Positions 1 to 7,042 of a stretch of 7,089 nucleotides of DNA are shown piece after piece. Within the stretch, counting starts at the first letter, position 1. Each line of letters begins with the position of its first letter. This stretch comes from an uncultured Lachnobacterium sp. (GTDB lineage: Bacteria > Bacillota > Clostridia > Lachnospirales > Lachnospiraceae). The translations under genes were made by a program, and so were the position numbers. The notes below the pieces were generated by a model. The model searched no databases. It was not told the origin of the DNA and worked only from the letters and a program-made list of their open reading frames with translations. Where the stretch lies: contig URQG01000097.1 of NCBI GenBank assembly GCA_900549895.1, positions 1 to 7,089 of the forward strand, read 5' to 3'.

Positions 1-94
1 TTTATATACTATTTGCAAAAATCGACAAATAAATTGTTTGCGACTCGTTTATAGTATATCTGACTGAATTTGACCTTCTAATTAGGAGGTCGTT
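1..94 (+). promoter_or_regulatory. spo0A leader with possible 0A box and Shine-Dalgarno
   Basis: This AT-rich stretch ahead of spo0A holds no gene. Reading the minus strand over 21-29 gives TTTGTCGAT, one base away from the Spo0A-binding 0A box (TTTGTCGAA type), which would fit autoregulation. ACTGAATTT at 63-71 matches the -10 element of sigma-H promoters (RNNGAATWW), but no good sigma-H -35 lies at the right distance, and no clean sigma-A pair is visible either (TATAGT at 50-55 lacks a partner). AGGAGGT at 84-90 is a near-perfect ribosome binding site four bases before the spo0A ATG and fixes that start. The binding site and promoter assignments are tentative; the ribosome binding site is secure. 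Confidence 0.4.
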
Positions 95-886
95 ATGAGT
101 AAACTTAATGTCGCAATTGCGGATGATAATCAGATGACACTGGAATTATTAGGAGATCTTGTGTCAAGTGACAGTGAACTTCAGGTAATCGGAACAGCAA
201 AAGATGGAGAAGAAGCATATCATTTGATAAAGGAGAAAGAACCGGATGTTGTTTTGTTGGATATTGTCATGCCAAAATTGGATGGACTGGGAGTGTTAGA
301 CAGAATTCGCTCCGACGGAAACATAAAGAACCGTCCGACTTTTCTTATGATCAGTGCGGTCGGTAATGAATGCATTACTGAGGATGCATTCGCAAAAGGT
401 GCGGACTATTATATTATGAAGCCTTTTGACTATGCTCAGATTCTTGACCGTATTAAATCCGTGCGCAATCGAAGAAATATGAAGAATGTGCATCAAGGCG
501 TTACCATGGAGAATGACAGGTCTTATACGCCGCAATCTCTTGAGGAAGATGTAACGGAGATGATACACGAAGTGGGTGTCCCGGCTCATATTAAAGGATA
601 CCAGTATTTGCGTGAAGCGATCATCATGTCGGTAAACAATATGGATATGCTTAATTCCATTACAAAGGTACTTTATCCGGGAATCGCCAAGAAGTATCAG
701 ACTACGCCAAGCAGAGTAGAACGTGCAATACGACATGCAATTGAAGTCGCATGGAGCCGTGGCAAGATGGACACATTGGATGAACTGTTTGGCTATACGA
801 TCAGTAATGGCAAAGGTAAGCCGACAAACTCTGAATTTATTGCGCTGATCACGGACAAGATAAGATTACAAATGAAAAACAGATAA
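95..886 (+). CDS. spo0A: Sporulation transcription factor Spo0A (response regulator)
   Basis: This 263-residue protein is the master regulator of entry into sporulation: when phosphorylated it binds 0A boxes and switches stationary-phase and sporulation genes on or off. The N-terminal receiver domain (about 1-120) has the acidic pair D10/D11, the phosphoacceptor D56 within LLDIVMP, S87 and the conserved K109 in MKPFD. A variable linker (about 125-148) leads to the Spo0A-specific C-terminal DNA-binding domain (about 150-263), which includes PAHIKGYQYLREAI and the recognition helix SRVERAIRHAIEVAWSRG (206-223), a hallmark that separates Spo0A from other response regulators. Length is normal for the family and all key residues are present, so it should be functional. 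The start follows a strong AGGAGGT. spoIVB, the usual upstream neighbour in this class, would lie outside the window. glgA follows in the same direction. Confidence 0.97.
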   Translation: MSKLNVAIADDNQMTLELLGDLVSSDSELQVIGTAKDGEEAYHLIKEKEPDVVLLDIVMPKLDGLGVLDRIRSDGNIKNRPTFLMISAVGNECITEDAFAKGADYYIMKPFDYAQILDRIKSVRNRRNMKNVHQGVTMENDRSYTPQSLEEDVTEMIHEVGVPAHIKGYQYLREAIIMSVNNMDMLNSITKVLYPGIAKKYQTTPSRVERAIRHAIEVAWSRGKMDTLDELFGYTISNGKGKPTNSEFIALITDKIRLQMKNR

Positions 887-910
887 GGGGAGGGGAGTTC
901 CTTATCTTTT
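881..910 (+). terminator. Weak hairpin plus U-tract between spo0A and glgA
   Basis: AGATAAGG (881-888) and CCTTATCT (900-907) form a perfect 8-bp inverted repeat with an 11-nt purine-rich loop, followed by TTTT (907-910). The left arm contains the spo0A stop codon (TAA, 884-886). The form is that of an intrinsic terminator, but the stem is mostly A-U and the U-run is short, so partial termination or an mRNA processing or stability element is more likely than a full stop. The glgA ribosome binding site starts immediately after it, at 911. Confidence 0.4.
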
Positions 911-924
911 GGAGGTGTTTTACA

Positions 925-2376
925 ATGAAGAAGATTCTGTTTGTTTCGTCTGAGGCTGTGCCTTATATCAAAACCGGGGGACTTGCAGATGTTGTGGGGT
1001 CACTGCCGAAATATTTTAATCGTAAAGAATACGACGTACGTGTCATCCTTCCGAAGTATGCATGTATGGATGCCGCTTTTTTGCCGGGGCTTCATTTTGT
1101 CTGCCATTTTTATGTGAATCTGAATTGGCGGAAACAATATGCCGGCATTTTTGAGGCAGAGTATAAAGGTGTTCGCTATTATTTTGTCGATAATGAATTT
1201 TATTTTGCCGGACCATCTCCATATAACAATATTTATGAGGATGTGGAAAAATTTGCATATTTTTCCAAGGCGGTCCTTGAAGCGTTACCGTATATCGATT
1301 TTGCACCGGATGTGATCCATTGCCATGACTGGCAGACAGGACTGGTTCCTGTTTATCTGCACACGGCCTTTGGGGCTGACAATTTTTATGCGGGAATCAA
1401 GACCGTTTTTTCAATCCATAACTTTAAGTTTCAGGGACGCTGGCGAATTCGTGAGGTAATTGATATTACCGGATTGCCAGAACAGATTTTTAACGATAGA
1501 GAACTGGAATCCTATGGAGAAGCAAATTATCTCAAGGGTGGCGTTGTCTATTCGGATGCGGTGACAACAGTTAGCCCGAGTTATGCAAATGAGATCATGA
1601 CACAAGAAGGCGGCGAAGGTCTTGACGGATTGATGCGTGCACGAAAGAATTCGCTGTATGGAATTTTAAACGGAATTGATTATGATGAATTTAATCCGGA
1701 GACGGATCCTTACATAGAGGCAAACTTTACATCAAAGAATGTAATGAGTGTAAAGAAAAAGGACAAAGCAGCGCTGCAAAAGGAACTCGGACTTCCGGTC
1801 AGGGAAGATGCTTTTGTGATTGGTGTTGTTTCAAGAATGACAGAGCAGAAGGGATTTGATCTCATTTCTTATATACTGGATGATATGGTAACAAAGTTGG
1901 ATGTTCAGCTTGTAATTTTGGGATCGGGTGAGAGTAAGTACGAGAATGTGTTTCATCATTTTCATTCCCAATATCCGGACAAAGTTTCTGCTTATATCGG
2001 ATATTCAGAGGCGCGTGCACACAAGATCTATGCGTCGGCAGATGCTTTCCTGATGCCTTCGTTGTTTGAACCATGCGGACTTAGCCAGATGATGTCTATG
2101 CGTTATGGTACGATTCCGATTGTTCGTGAGACCGGAGGACTTAAAGATACGGTAGAGGCATATAATGAGTATGAAAATTCGGGAACGGGATTTTCATTTT
2201 GCAATTTTAATGCGGATGAGATGTTTCATATTATAGAATACGCATATCATGTCTTTTCTGATGATAAGAGAGCATGGGAGAATCTGATGCAAAGAGCAAT
2301 GAAACAAGACTTCTCGTGGAATAATTCAGCAAGACAGTATGAAAAATTATATGATTCTTTGTGTGAAATGAAATAA
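925..2376 (+). CDS. glgA: Glycogen synthase (ADP-glucose type, GT5)
   Basis: This 483-residue enzyme transfers glucose from ADP-glucose to the non-reducing end of alpha-1,4-glucan, the chain-elongation step of bacterial glycogen (granulose) synthesis in the cytosol. The N-terminal starch-synthase catalytic domain (about 1-245) opens with the substrate-binding KTGGL motif at 16-20 and carries HDWQTG and SIHNFKFQG (H165). The C-terminal GT1-like Rossmann domain holds SRMTEQKG (R304 and K309) and FEPCGLSQMM with the catalytic glutamate E382, then the TGGLKDTV block. These match the E. coli residues K15, H161, R300, K305 and E377 in order and spacing. Length is typical (about 475-485). GGAGGTG at 911-917 supports the ATG chosen. 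It lies 38 nt after spo0A, so it may be partly co-transcribed with it, and ends at a strong terminator. No other glg gene is in view. Confidence 0.96.
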   Translation: MKKILFVSSEAVPYIKTGGLADVVGSLPKYFNRKEYDVRVILPKYACMDAAFLPGLHFVCHFYVNLNWRKQYAGIFEAEYKGVRYYFVDNEFYFAGPSPYNNIYEDVEKFAYFSKAVLEALPYIDFAPDVIHCHDWQTGLVPVYLHTAFGADNFYAGIKTVFSIHNFKFQGRWRIREVIDITGLPEQIFNDRELESYGEANYLKGGVVYSDAVTTVSPSYANEIMTQEGGEGLDGLMRARKNSLYGILNGIDYDEFNPETDPYIEANFTSKNVMSVKKKDKAALQKELGLPVREDAFVIGVVSRMTEQKGFDLISYILDDMVTKLDVQLVILGSGESKYENVFHHFHSQYPDKVSAYIGYSEARAHKIYASADAFLMPSLFEPCGLSQMMSMRYGTIPIVRETGGLKDTVEAYNEYENSGTGFSFCNFNADEMFHIIEYAYHVFSDDKRAWENLMQRAMKQDFSWNNSARQYEKLYDSLCEMK

Positions 2377-2382
2377 ATGTAA

Positions 2383-2406
2383 ACCCCGGCGTAGCAGCGC
2401 CGGGGT
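2383..2406. terminator. Probable bidirectional terminator between glgA and the DUF5688 gene
   Basis: ACCCCGGCG (2383-2391) and CGCCGGGGT (2398-2406) form a perfect 9-bp, GC-rich stem around a 6-nt loop, TAGCAG. It starts 7 nt after the glgA stop codon and ends 4 nt from the stop codon of the convergent DUF5688 gene. On the + strand it is followed by TAATTTTA, and on the - strand by TTTACATTTATTT, so it is U-rich on both sides though the U-runs are interrupted. It most likely serves both genes. Confidence 0.85.
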
Positions 2407-2410
2407 AATT

Positions 2411-3301
2411 TTATGGCTGGCTGATCAGCTCTTTTGTACTTCTTCGATAAAAGTATGCATGGTTGGAAAGAACTTCATCATCTGCAAGTTGTGTCTCGTT
2501 GACTTCATGAACGACCTGTGTATAGTATTCAAGTTCGTTTGTGTTACATGCATCAACCGGTATTAAGATTAATTCATGTATGCTGCTCGGGAGAATTATG
2601 AAATTCTGTTCAAACTGTTCGGCAATCTGTGCCAGCAAACCATCGTAAAGAAGCGCACTGGCACCGTTTGTTTTGTAAATATTGGTGAGAATGTACATAG
2701 GGATTTCTTCCAGATCAAGCAAATGAGCCAGTGGGTGTGTTTTGAACAGTTCCGCCATGGGAATAAACTTGTACGGAAGGAGCTTCGGAGTATTGTATTG
2801 CGCAAGTTGATAGAGGTCATCAATGCATGTGTTCCACATATTCATATGTGAATTATGAATGAGAATGCTTCCCTGATTGTCTGCGTCTGCATAGACCAGA
2901 CAGTAGAATACGATTGCGAGATCGTGATAGTCTATATGCGGGATATCTGCTAGAAGCGCTTGATTGTACTCCTTACTGATAAGCCGCATAACGATACGTG
3001 ACCGGGCACGATTGAAGTTTGTAAACATTTCAATGTCAAAATCCGCTTCCGGAAGATGACGTTCGTAGGTGGTAAGAATATCGTTATAGATATCTTCAAG
3101 CGGTACTCCGTCAAGGTAACGGTGATAATAAGGGGTAAGATAAATGGTTGGTGCAATATTAGAACCTGGTTGCAAAATAATCAGTCCGTCATAATGTGTG
3201 CCATTATTTTTCGTTATTGTCTGAATTTTTAAAGTTGCCCCCGGTGTGACACGAGCAGACAGTTCTGTCCTTGTGTTTGATAAAAACTCCTGATAGTTCA
3301 T
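2411..3301 (-). CDS. DUF5688 family protein, function unknown
   Basis: I recognise this 296-residue protein as DUF5688, a family common in Lachnospiraceae and relatives with no established function. Family-like blocks are the N-terminal MNYQEFLSN stretch, ITKNNGTHYDGL (29-40), NIAPTIYLTPYY (48-59), MYILTNIYKTNGASALLYDG (202-221) and the C-terminal LPSSIHELILIP (237-248). It has no signal peptide and no clear membrane segment, so it is probably cytosolic. The start at 3301 is chosen because AAAAGGAG (3306-3313) sits just upstream and the family N-terminus begins there; the frame stays open upstream to 3493, but that extension runs through the pot terminator and into the potD end. It is convergent with glgA and lies behind the terminator of the pot operon, so it is probably transcribed alone. 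No catalytic motif is evident and I assign no role. Confidence 0.88.
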   Translation of the reverse strand: MNYQEFLSNTRTELSARVTPGATLKIQTITKNNGTHYDGLIILQPGSNIAPTIYLTPYYHRYLDGVPLEDIYNDILTTYERHLPEADFDIEMFTNFNRARSRIVMRLISKEYNQALLADIPHIDYHDLAIVFYCLVYADADNQGSILIHNSHMNMWNTCIDDLYQLAQYNTPKLLPYKFIPMAELFKTHPLAHLLDLEEIPMYILTNIYKTNGASALLYDGLLAQIAEQFEQNFIILPSSIHELILIPVDACNTNELEYYTQVVHEVNETQLADDEVLSNHAYFYRRSTKELISQP

Positions 3302-3367
3302 ACTTCTCCTTTTAAACGGTAAATAAACTACACTTAGGGATTTTTGTACGAAATGTACATAGAATAA
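3302..3367 (-). promoter_or_regulatory. Upstream region of the DUF5688 gene with a small dyad
   Basis: These 66 bases between the pot terminator and the DUF5688 start must hold that gene's promoter if it is transcribed independently. I see no convincing -35/-10 pair. A short perfect inverted repeat, TGTAC-N5-GTACA (3345-3359), could be an operator but is short enough to arise by chance. AAAAGGAG (3306-3313 on the minus strand) is the ribosome binding site, 4 nt from the ATG. Confidence 0.3.
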
Positions 3368-3398
3368 AAGACCACGATACGGTGAATATCGTGGTCTT
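3363..3398 (-). terminator. Intrinsic terminator of the potABCD operon
   Basis: AAGACCACGATA (3368-3379) and TATCGTGGTCTT (3387-3398) form a perfect 12-bp stem with a 7-nt loop. Read on the minus strand, the hairpin lies 42 nt after the potD stop codon and runs straight into TTTTATT, the classic intrinsic terminator form. On the + strand no comparable T-run follows, so it acts in the potD direction. It separates the pot operon from the DUF5688 gene. Confidence 0.85.
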
Positions 3399-3440
3399 AC
3401 TTTAGCATGTTTTATTTCAAAAATCAATATTTTTTTACGA

Positions 3441-4514
3441 TTAGTTAGATAATAATTCCTGCCAGAGTGAACTGTATAATTTGGTGGAATCATCGTCTAA
3501 TGCAGTGTAGATTTCACAGCGTTTGATCGTGTCACTGCTTGGATTGATTGCTTCATTTGCTTTAACGTCAGCATCCTGATTTTCAACCACCGATTTGATC
3601 GGAGAAGCATATTGTACATATTCAAAGTTGGTTTCTGCAATATCGTCCCGACAGATAAAGTTTAAGAACTGCATGGCAGCATCCTGATTCTTGCATGTCT
3701 TTGGAACAAACCAGGAATCAATCCAAAGATTGGATCCTTCTTCCGGCACAGAGTAATCAAGATTATCATTTTCATCCATAGCAAGCGCGGCTTCGCCGGA
3801 GTAGCAGAGCGCAATAAGCGCTTCCTCGCCGATCATTGCATCGGCCGTCTCATCAACATAATATCCATATACAATTTTGTCATCTTTCTGCTTTTTCAAA
3901 ACGTCAAGAGCTTCGCGAAGATGTGTTTCATCTGTCTCGTTTAATGAATATCCAAGATCGATGAGAGCTGGTGCAAATGTATCACGAACTGAGTTTTCCA
4001 TAATGATTTCATCTTCATATGTCGGATCCCACAGACAGTCCCAACTCTTAACTACAGACGGATCAACCTCTGTTTTATTGTAAAGAAGTCCCAAGGTTCC
4101 ATAAAAATAAGGAAGAGAGTAATTATGATCCTTGTCATATGCAGATGTCATATCGATGATCGTCGAATCAAGATTTTTATAATTTTCCATACCTGCGTAA
4201 TCCATCTGAAGTACTTCGCCTTCATTGATCAGTTTCTCTACCATATATTCGGATGAACAGATGACATCATAGTCGATGGAACCGGCCTTGTACTTTGTGT
4301 ACATTTCCTCCGGACTTTCATATTCCTCATATTTTACTTTAATTCCGGTTTCTTTTTCGAACTGTTTTACCGCATCTTCATCAATGTACTTTCCGTAGTT
4401 CAATACAGTCAGTGTTGCTCCTTCCTTTCCATTGTCGGAATTGCTTCCGCAGGCAGCGATGTTTCCGGCAGCAAGTGCAAGCACAAGCCCCATGCTTAAT
4501 AATCTTTTTTTCAT
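3441..4514 (-). CDS. potD: Polyamine ABC transporter substrate-binding lipoprotein PotD
   Basis: This 357-residue lipoprotein captures spermidine and/or putrescine outside the membrane and delivers it to PotBC. It has a lipoprotein signal peptide: MKKR, a hydrophobic stretch and the lipobox IAAC with the lipidated C22. The mature part is a PotD/PotF-type bacterial extracellular binding protein (about 34-355). Positions aligning with the E. coli PotD ligand site include S88/Y90 in SSEYMVEKL (S83/Y85) and WIDSW with W264 and D266 (W255/D257). Two aromatic site positions are tyrosine here, Y40 in LNYGKYID (E. coli W34) and Y238 in YSGEA (W229), so ligand preference cannot be read off directly. 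The start at 4514 is set by GAAAGGAG (4522-4529) and by the signal peptide; an in-frame ATG 60 bases upstream lies inside potC and is rejected. It is the last gene of the operon, 19 nt after potC. Confidence 0.94.
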   Translation of the reverse strand: MKKRLLSMGLVLALAAGNIAACGSNSDNGKEGATLTVLNYGKYIDEDAVKQFEKETGIKVKYEEYESPEEMYTKYKAGSIDYDVICSSEYMVEKLINEGEVLQMDYAGMENYKNLDSTIIDMTSAYDKDHNYSLPYFYGTLGLLYNKTEVDPSVVKSWDCLWDPTYEDEIIMENSVRDTFAPALIDLGYSLNETDETHLREALDVLKKQKDDKIVYGYYVDETADAMIGEEALIALCYSGEAALAMDENDNLDYSVPEEGSNLWIDSWFVPKTCKNQDAAMQFLNFICRDDIAETNFEYVQYASPIKSVVENQDADVKANEAINPSSDTIKRCEIYTALDDDSTKLYSSLWQELLSN

Positions 4515-4533
4515 ATAAAAACTCCTTTCAAAT

Positions 4534-5316
4534 TTAGTTGTTGTCGGTTGCAGTCTTTTTTCCGGGATGTACATTGCCCAGAAGAAGTATCAAAAGGACT
4601 GCGAAAAATAATATTGTGGAAAGTGCGTATAATTCCGGCTTGATTCCTTTACGAAGCTCCGTATAAAGCATAGTGGAGAGGGTATTTACACCGGCGCCTT
4701 TTGTAAAATAAGTAATACTGAAATCATCCAGTGACATTGTTACAGCCATCATGAATCCACTGAATACACCCGAGCGAATTTCCGGCCAGGTTACTTTGTA
4801 AAAGGCATACATTGGTGTGGCACCAAGATCTAACGCAGCCTCATAAGTGTTGCGGTTGACCTGCCGAAGCTTAGGCATAACATTCAGGATGACATAAGGA
4901 ATACTAAATGTTATATGCGCAATCAATACGGTTACAAATCCGAGATCCATGAATTTGACAAAAAGCAGCATCATGGAGATACCGGTTACGATATCCGCGT
5001 TCAAAAGAGGAATATTTGTCGCACCGAGATAAATAGTCTGATTCCGCTTGCGCATTGCATTGATTCCGAGAGCAGCGAGCGTACCGATCAGAGTTGCGAT
5101 AATTGCGGAGAGAAACGTGATCTGCAGCGTCGTTATAAAAGCAGACATAATTTTCTCATCCTGAAAGCAGTTTGTGTACCAACGAAGTGTGAAACCGCCC
5201 CAGACGACCTTTGTCTTCGAATTATTAAATGACAATGCAATTAATACGATGATCGGAAGATAAAGGAAAGCAAAGATTATAAACATATAGATACGTGATG
5301 CACATTTCTTTACCAT
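4534..5316 (-). CDS. potC: Polyamine ABC transporter permease PotC
   Basis: This 260-residue inner-membrane protein forms half of the polyamine translocation channel with PotB. About six hydrophobic segments are visible, starting with residues 10-29 and ending near 231-247. The binding-protein-dependent permease signature, the EAA loop that docks on the ATPase, is EAALDLGATPMYAFYKVTWP at 159-178, and SLDDFSITYF (195-204) is a PotC-type block. Length matches PotC (about 260). The ATG overlaps the potB stop codon (ATGGTAA), which indicates translational coupling; a GGGGAGGG stretch upstream, inside potB, can serve as ribosome binding site. The short polar C-terminus (GKKTATDNN) is cytoplasmic by position. 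Assignment as PotC and not PotB rests on gene order and the family blocks. Confidence 0.94.
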   Translation of the reverse strand: MVKKCASRIYMFIIFAFLYLPIIVLIALSFNNSKTKVVWGGFTLRWYTNCFQDEKIMSAFITTLQITFLSAIIATLIGTLAALGINAMRKRNQTIYLGATNIPLLNADIVTGISMMLLFVKFMDLGFVTVLIAHITFSIPYVILNVMPKLRQVNRNTYEAALDLGATPMYAFYKVTWPEIRSGVFSGFMMAVTMSLDDFSITYFTKGAGVNTLSTMLYTELRKGIKPELYALSTILFFAVLLILLLGNVHPGKKTATDNN

Positions 5317-6134
5317 ATTGCTGTTCCCTCCCCTTCTTTATCAAATTGGTTTACAAGCGCCATACTGGCAATTACAAAAATCATGAGTACAAAGGACAGG
5401 CCGCTTCCGGCATTCCATTGCATACCCTGCATAAAGTCCTGTTCGATTACATTACCGATCAGAAGAACATGACCACCGCCGAGCACCTGCGAGATAGCGA
5501 AACTCGTAAGAGACGGAACGAATACCATGACAATTCCACTGATGATGCCTGATACACTAAGCGGAAGAATGATCTTAAAGAAGATCGTTACATTATTGGC
5601 TCCGAGATCGCGGGCTGCTTCGATCCAGTCCTTACGGATTCGTGTCAGTGAATTGTAGATCGGTAGCAGCATAAACGGCAGAAAATCATAGACCATGCCA
5701 AGGATGACCGCGGTGGGAGTGTTTATAATATTAATGCGCGATAATCCAATGCTTGTCAGCAGGCTGTTGATGACACCGTTTTTGGATAAAAGAAGCTTCC
5801 ATGCAAGAATACGAAGCATAAAGTTCATCCACATAGGCAGCATGAAGATAAATACGACAAGTCCCTGGTTTTTGATCTGCATATTGTTGAGAATCATTGC
5901 AAGCGGGTAGGAGAGCACCAGACAGATCAGTGTACAGATGACTCCGAGTTTGAGAGACAAAAAGATTGCTTTACGGTTTGTCTCTGTTGCAATCGCGGCA
6001 ATATATTCGACGGTAAAAGCACCGTCACTGTTGGTAAAAGCGTAATAAAGGATCATGACCATCGGTAGAATGATAAACCCGATAATCCATACGAGGTACG
6101 GACCGGCCAAAAACTGTTGCTTGAATTTATTCAT
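5310..6134 (-). CDS. potB: Polyamine ABC transporter permease PotB
   Basis: This 274-residue membrane protein is the second channel subunit of the polyamine importer. Hydrophobic segments lie at about 13-32, 57-83, 91-112, 141-160, 187-207 and 245-262. The EAA loop is EAARDLGANNVTIFFKIILP at 172-191, with the conserved EAA, G and LP elements. I chose the ATG at 6134 (MNKFKQQF) because GGCGGTGG lies a suitable distance upstream and the ATG overlaps the potA stop (ATGAATAA); an alternative in-frame ATG at 6155 would add seven residues but has a poorer ribosome binding site. It overlaps potC by 7 nt. Tight packing of potA, potB and potC points to one transcript and coupled translation. Confidence 0.94.
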   Translation of the reverse strand: MNKFKQQFLAGPYLVWIIGFIILPMVMILYYAFTNSDGAFTVEYIAAIATETNRKAIFLSLKLGVICTLICLVLSYPLAMILNNMQIKNQGLVVFIFMLPMWMNFMLRILAWKLLLSKNGVINSLLTSIGLSRINIINTPTAVILGMVYDFLPFMLLPIYNSLTRIRKDWIEAARDLGANNVTIFFKIILPLSVSGIISGIVMVFVPSLTSFAISQVLGGGHVLLIGNVIEQDFMQGMQWNAGSGLSFVLMIFVIASMALVNQFDKEGEGTAIW

Positions 6135-7042
6135 CGATTTCCACCGCCTTTTCATCGGAAGATTCCGGCTTGTGCATGATCTGAATGTTAAACGGAATAA
6201 CTTTTATTCCTACATGAGTTCCGACCGGTATATATTTGGTCGTATGAACAAGCCATTCGTATCCGTTTGCCATAACATCCAGTTCGTAATGAACCCCCTT
6301 AAAGATGAGAGAGGTAACATCGCCTTCAAGGTATCCTTCGGAAGGATCGACAAGTTCCACATCCTCGGGACGAATAACGACATCAACGGGCTGGTTATTG
6401 CCAAATCCCTCATCAACGCACGGCATCTTTACACCTAAAATTTCAACAAGACGATCTTCAATCATTATTCCGTCAATGATGTTGCTGTGTCCGATGAAGT
6501 CGGCAACAAAGGCGTTTTCCGGCTCGTTATAGATGTTTTCCGGAGTGCCGATCTGCTGAATATATCCCTGATTCATGACAACGATCGTATCGGACATGGT
6601 AAGGGCTTCTTCCTGATCGTGTGTGACATAAACGAATGTGATACCGAGTTCTTCTTTCAGACGGATCAGTTCATACTGCATGCTTTGACGCAGCTTTAGA
6701 TCAAGTGCTCCGAGAGGCTCGTCAAGAAGAAGCACTTTTGGTTCGTTTACGATCGCACGTGCAATCGCGATACGCTGTTGTTGTCCACCGGAGAGAGAAT
6801 CTACGGATCGACGTTCAAATCCATCGTGATTCACAAGTTTTAATGCATATTTAATTTTATCGTTGATATATTCCTTGCTTTTCTTACTAATTTTAAGCCC
6901 GAATGCGATATTTTCTGCAATGGTCATATGCGGGAAAAGCGAATATTTCTGGAACACGGTGTTCAGTTTTCTCTCGTTTGCAGGAAGATTGGTAATATCC
7001 TGGCCGTCAAAGAGAACTTTTCCTTTGTCAGGTGTTTCAAAT
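6127..7042 (-). CDS. potA: Polyamine ABC transporter ATP-binding protein PotA, 5' end missing
   Basis: The cytoplasmic ATPase that powers polyamine uptake through PotBC. The 304 residues present begin at FETPDKGKVLFDGQDIT, which in this family follows the Walker A helix, so roughly the first 50-60 residues including Walker A are lost at the contig end. Counting from that F, visible elements are the Q-loop (Q31 in FQKYSLFPH), the ABC signature LSGGQQQR (83-90), Walker B KVLLLDEP (102-109), the D-loop GALD (111-114), the switch histidine H141 in VTHDQEEAL, and a C-terminal TOBE-type domain (about 190-290) with VVIRPEDVEL. The truncation comes from assembly, not mutation: the bases beyond 7042 are sequencing adapter. 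The apparent start codon at 7059, giving MCIRDR, lies in adapter and is false. It is the first pot gene in view and overlaps potB by 8 nt. Confidence 0.95.

Noticed and set aside
1..94. Riboswitch or other structured RNA leader before spo0A
   Set aside because: Too short, with no recognisable aptamer core and no terminator or anti-terminator pair; only loose AT-rich dyads are present.
296..736. 146-codon open frame on the minus strand inside spo0A
   Set aside because: It is fully antisense to a clear Spo0A gene, has a Cys/His-rich unrecognisable translation and no ribosome binding site of note.
3302..3493. Longer start of the DUF5688 protein at 3493
   Set aside because: The extension runs through the pot terminator and into the potD 3' end; the family N-terminus and a good ribosome binding site are at 3301.
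4515..4574. Longer PotD start at 4574
   Set aside because: It would overlap potC, put a polar 20-residue stretch before the signal peptide and ignore the strong GAAAGGAG directly before 4514.
4915..5232. 105-codon + strand open frame across potC
   Set aside because: It is antisense to a well-supported permease and its translation shows no domain or membrane pattern.
6055..6438. 127-codon + strand open frame across the potA/potB junction
   Set aside because: It is antisense to two confirmed genes, with no recognisable motif and no supporting start signal.
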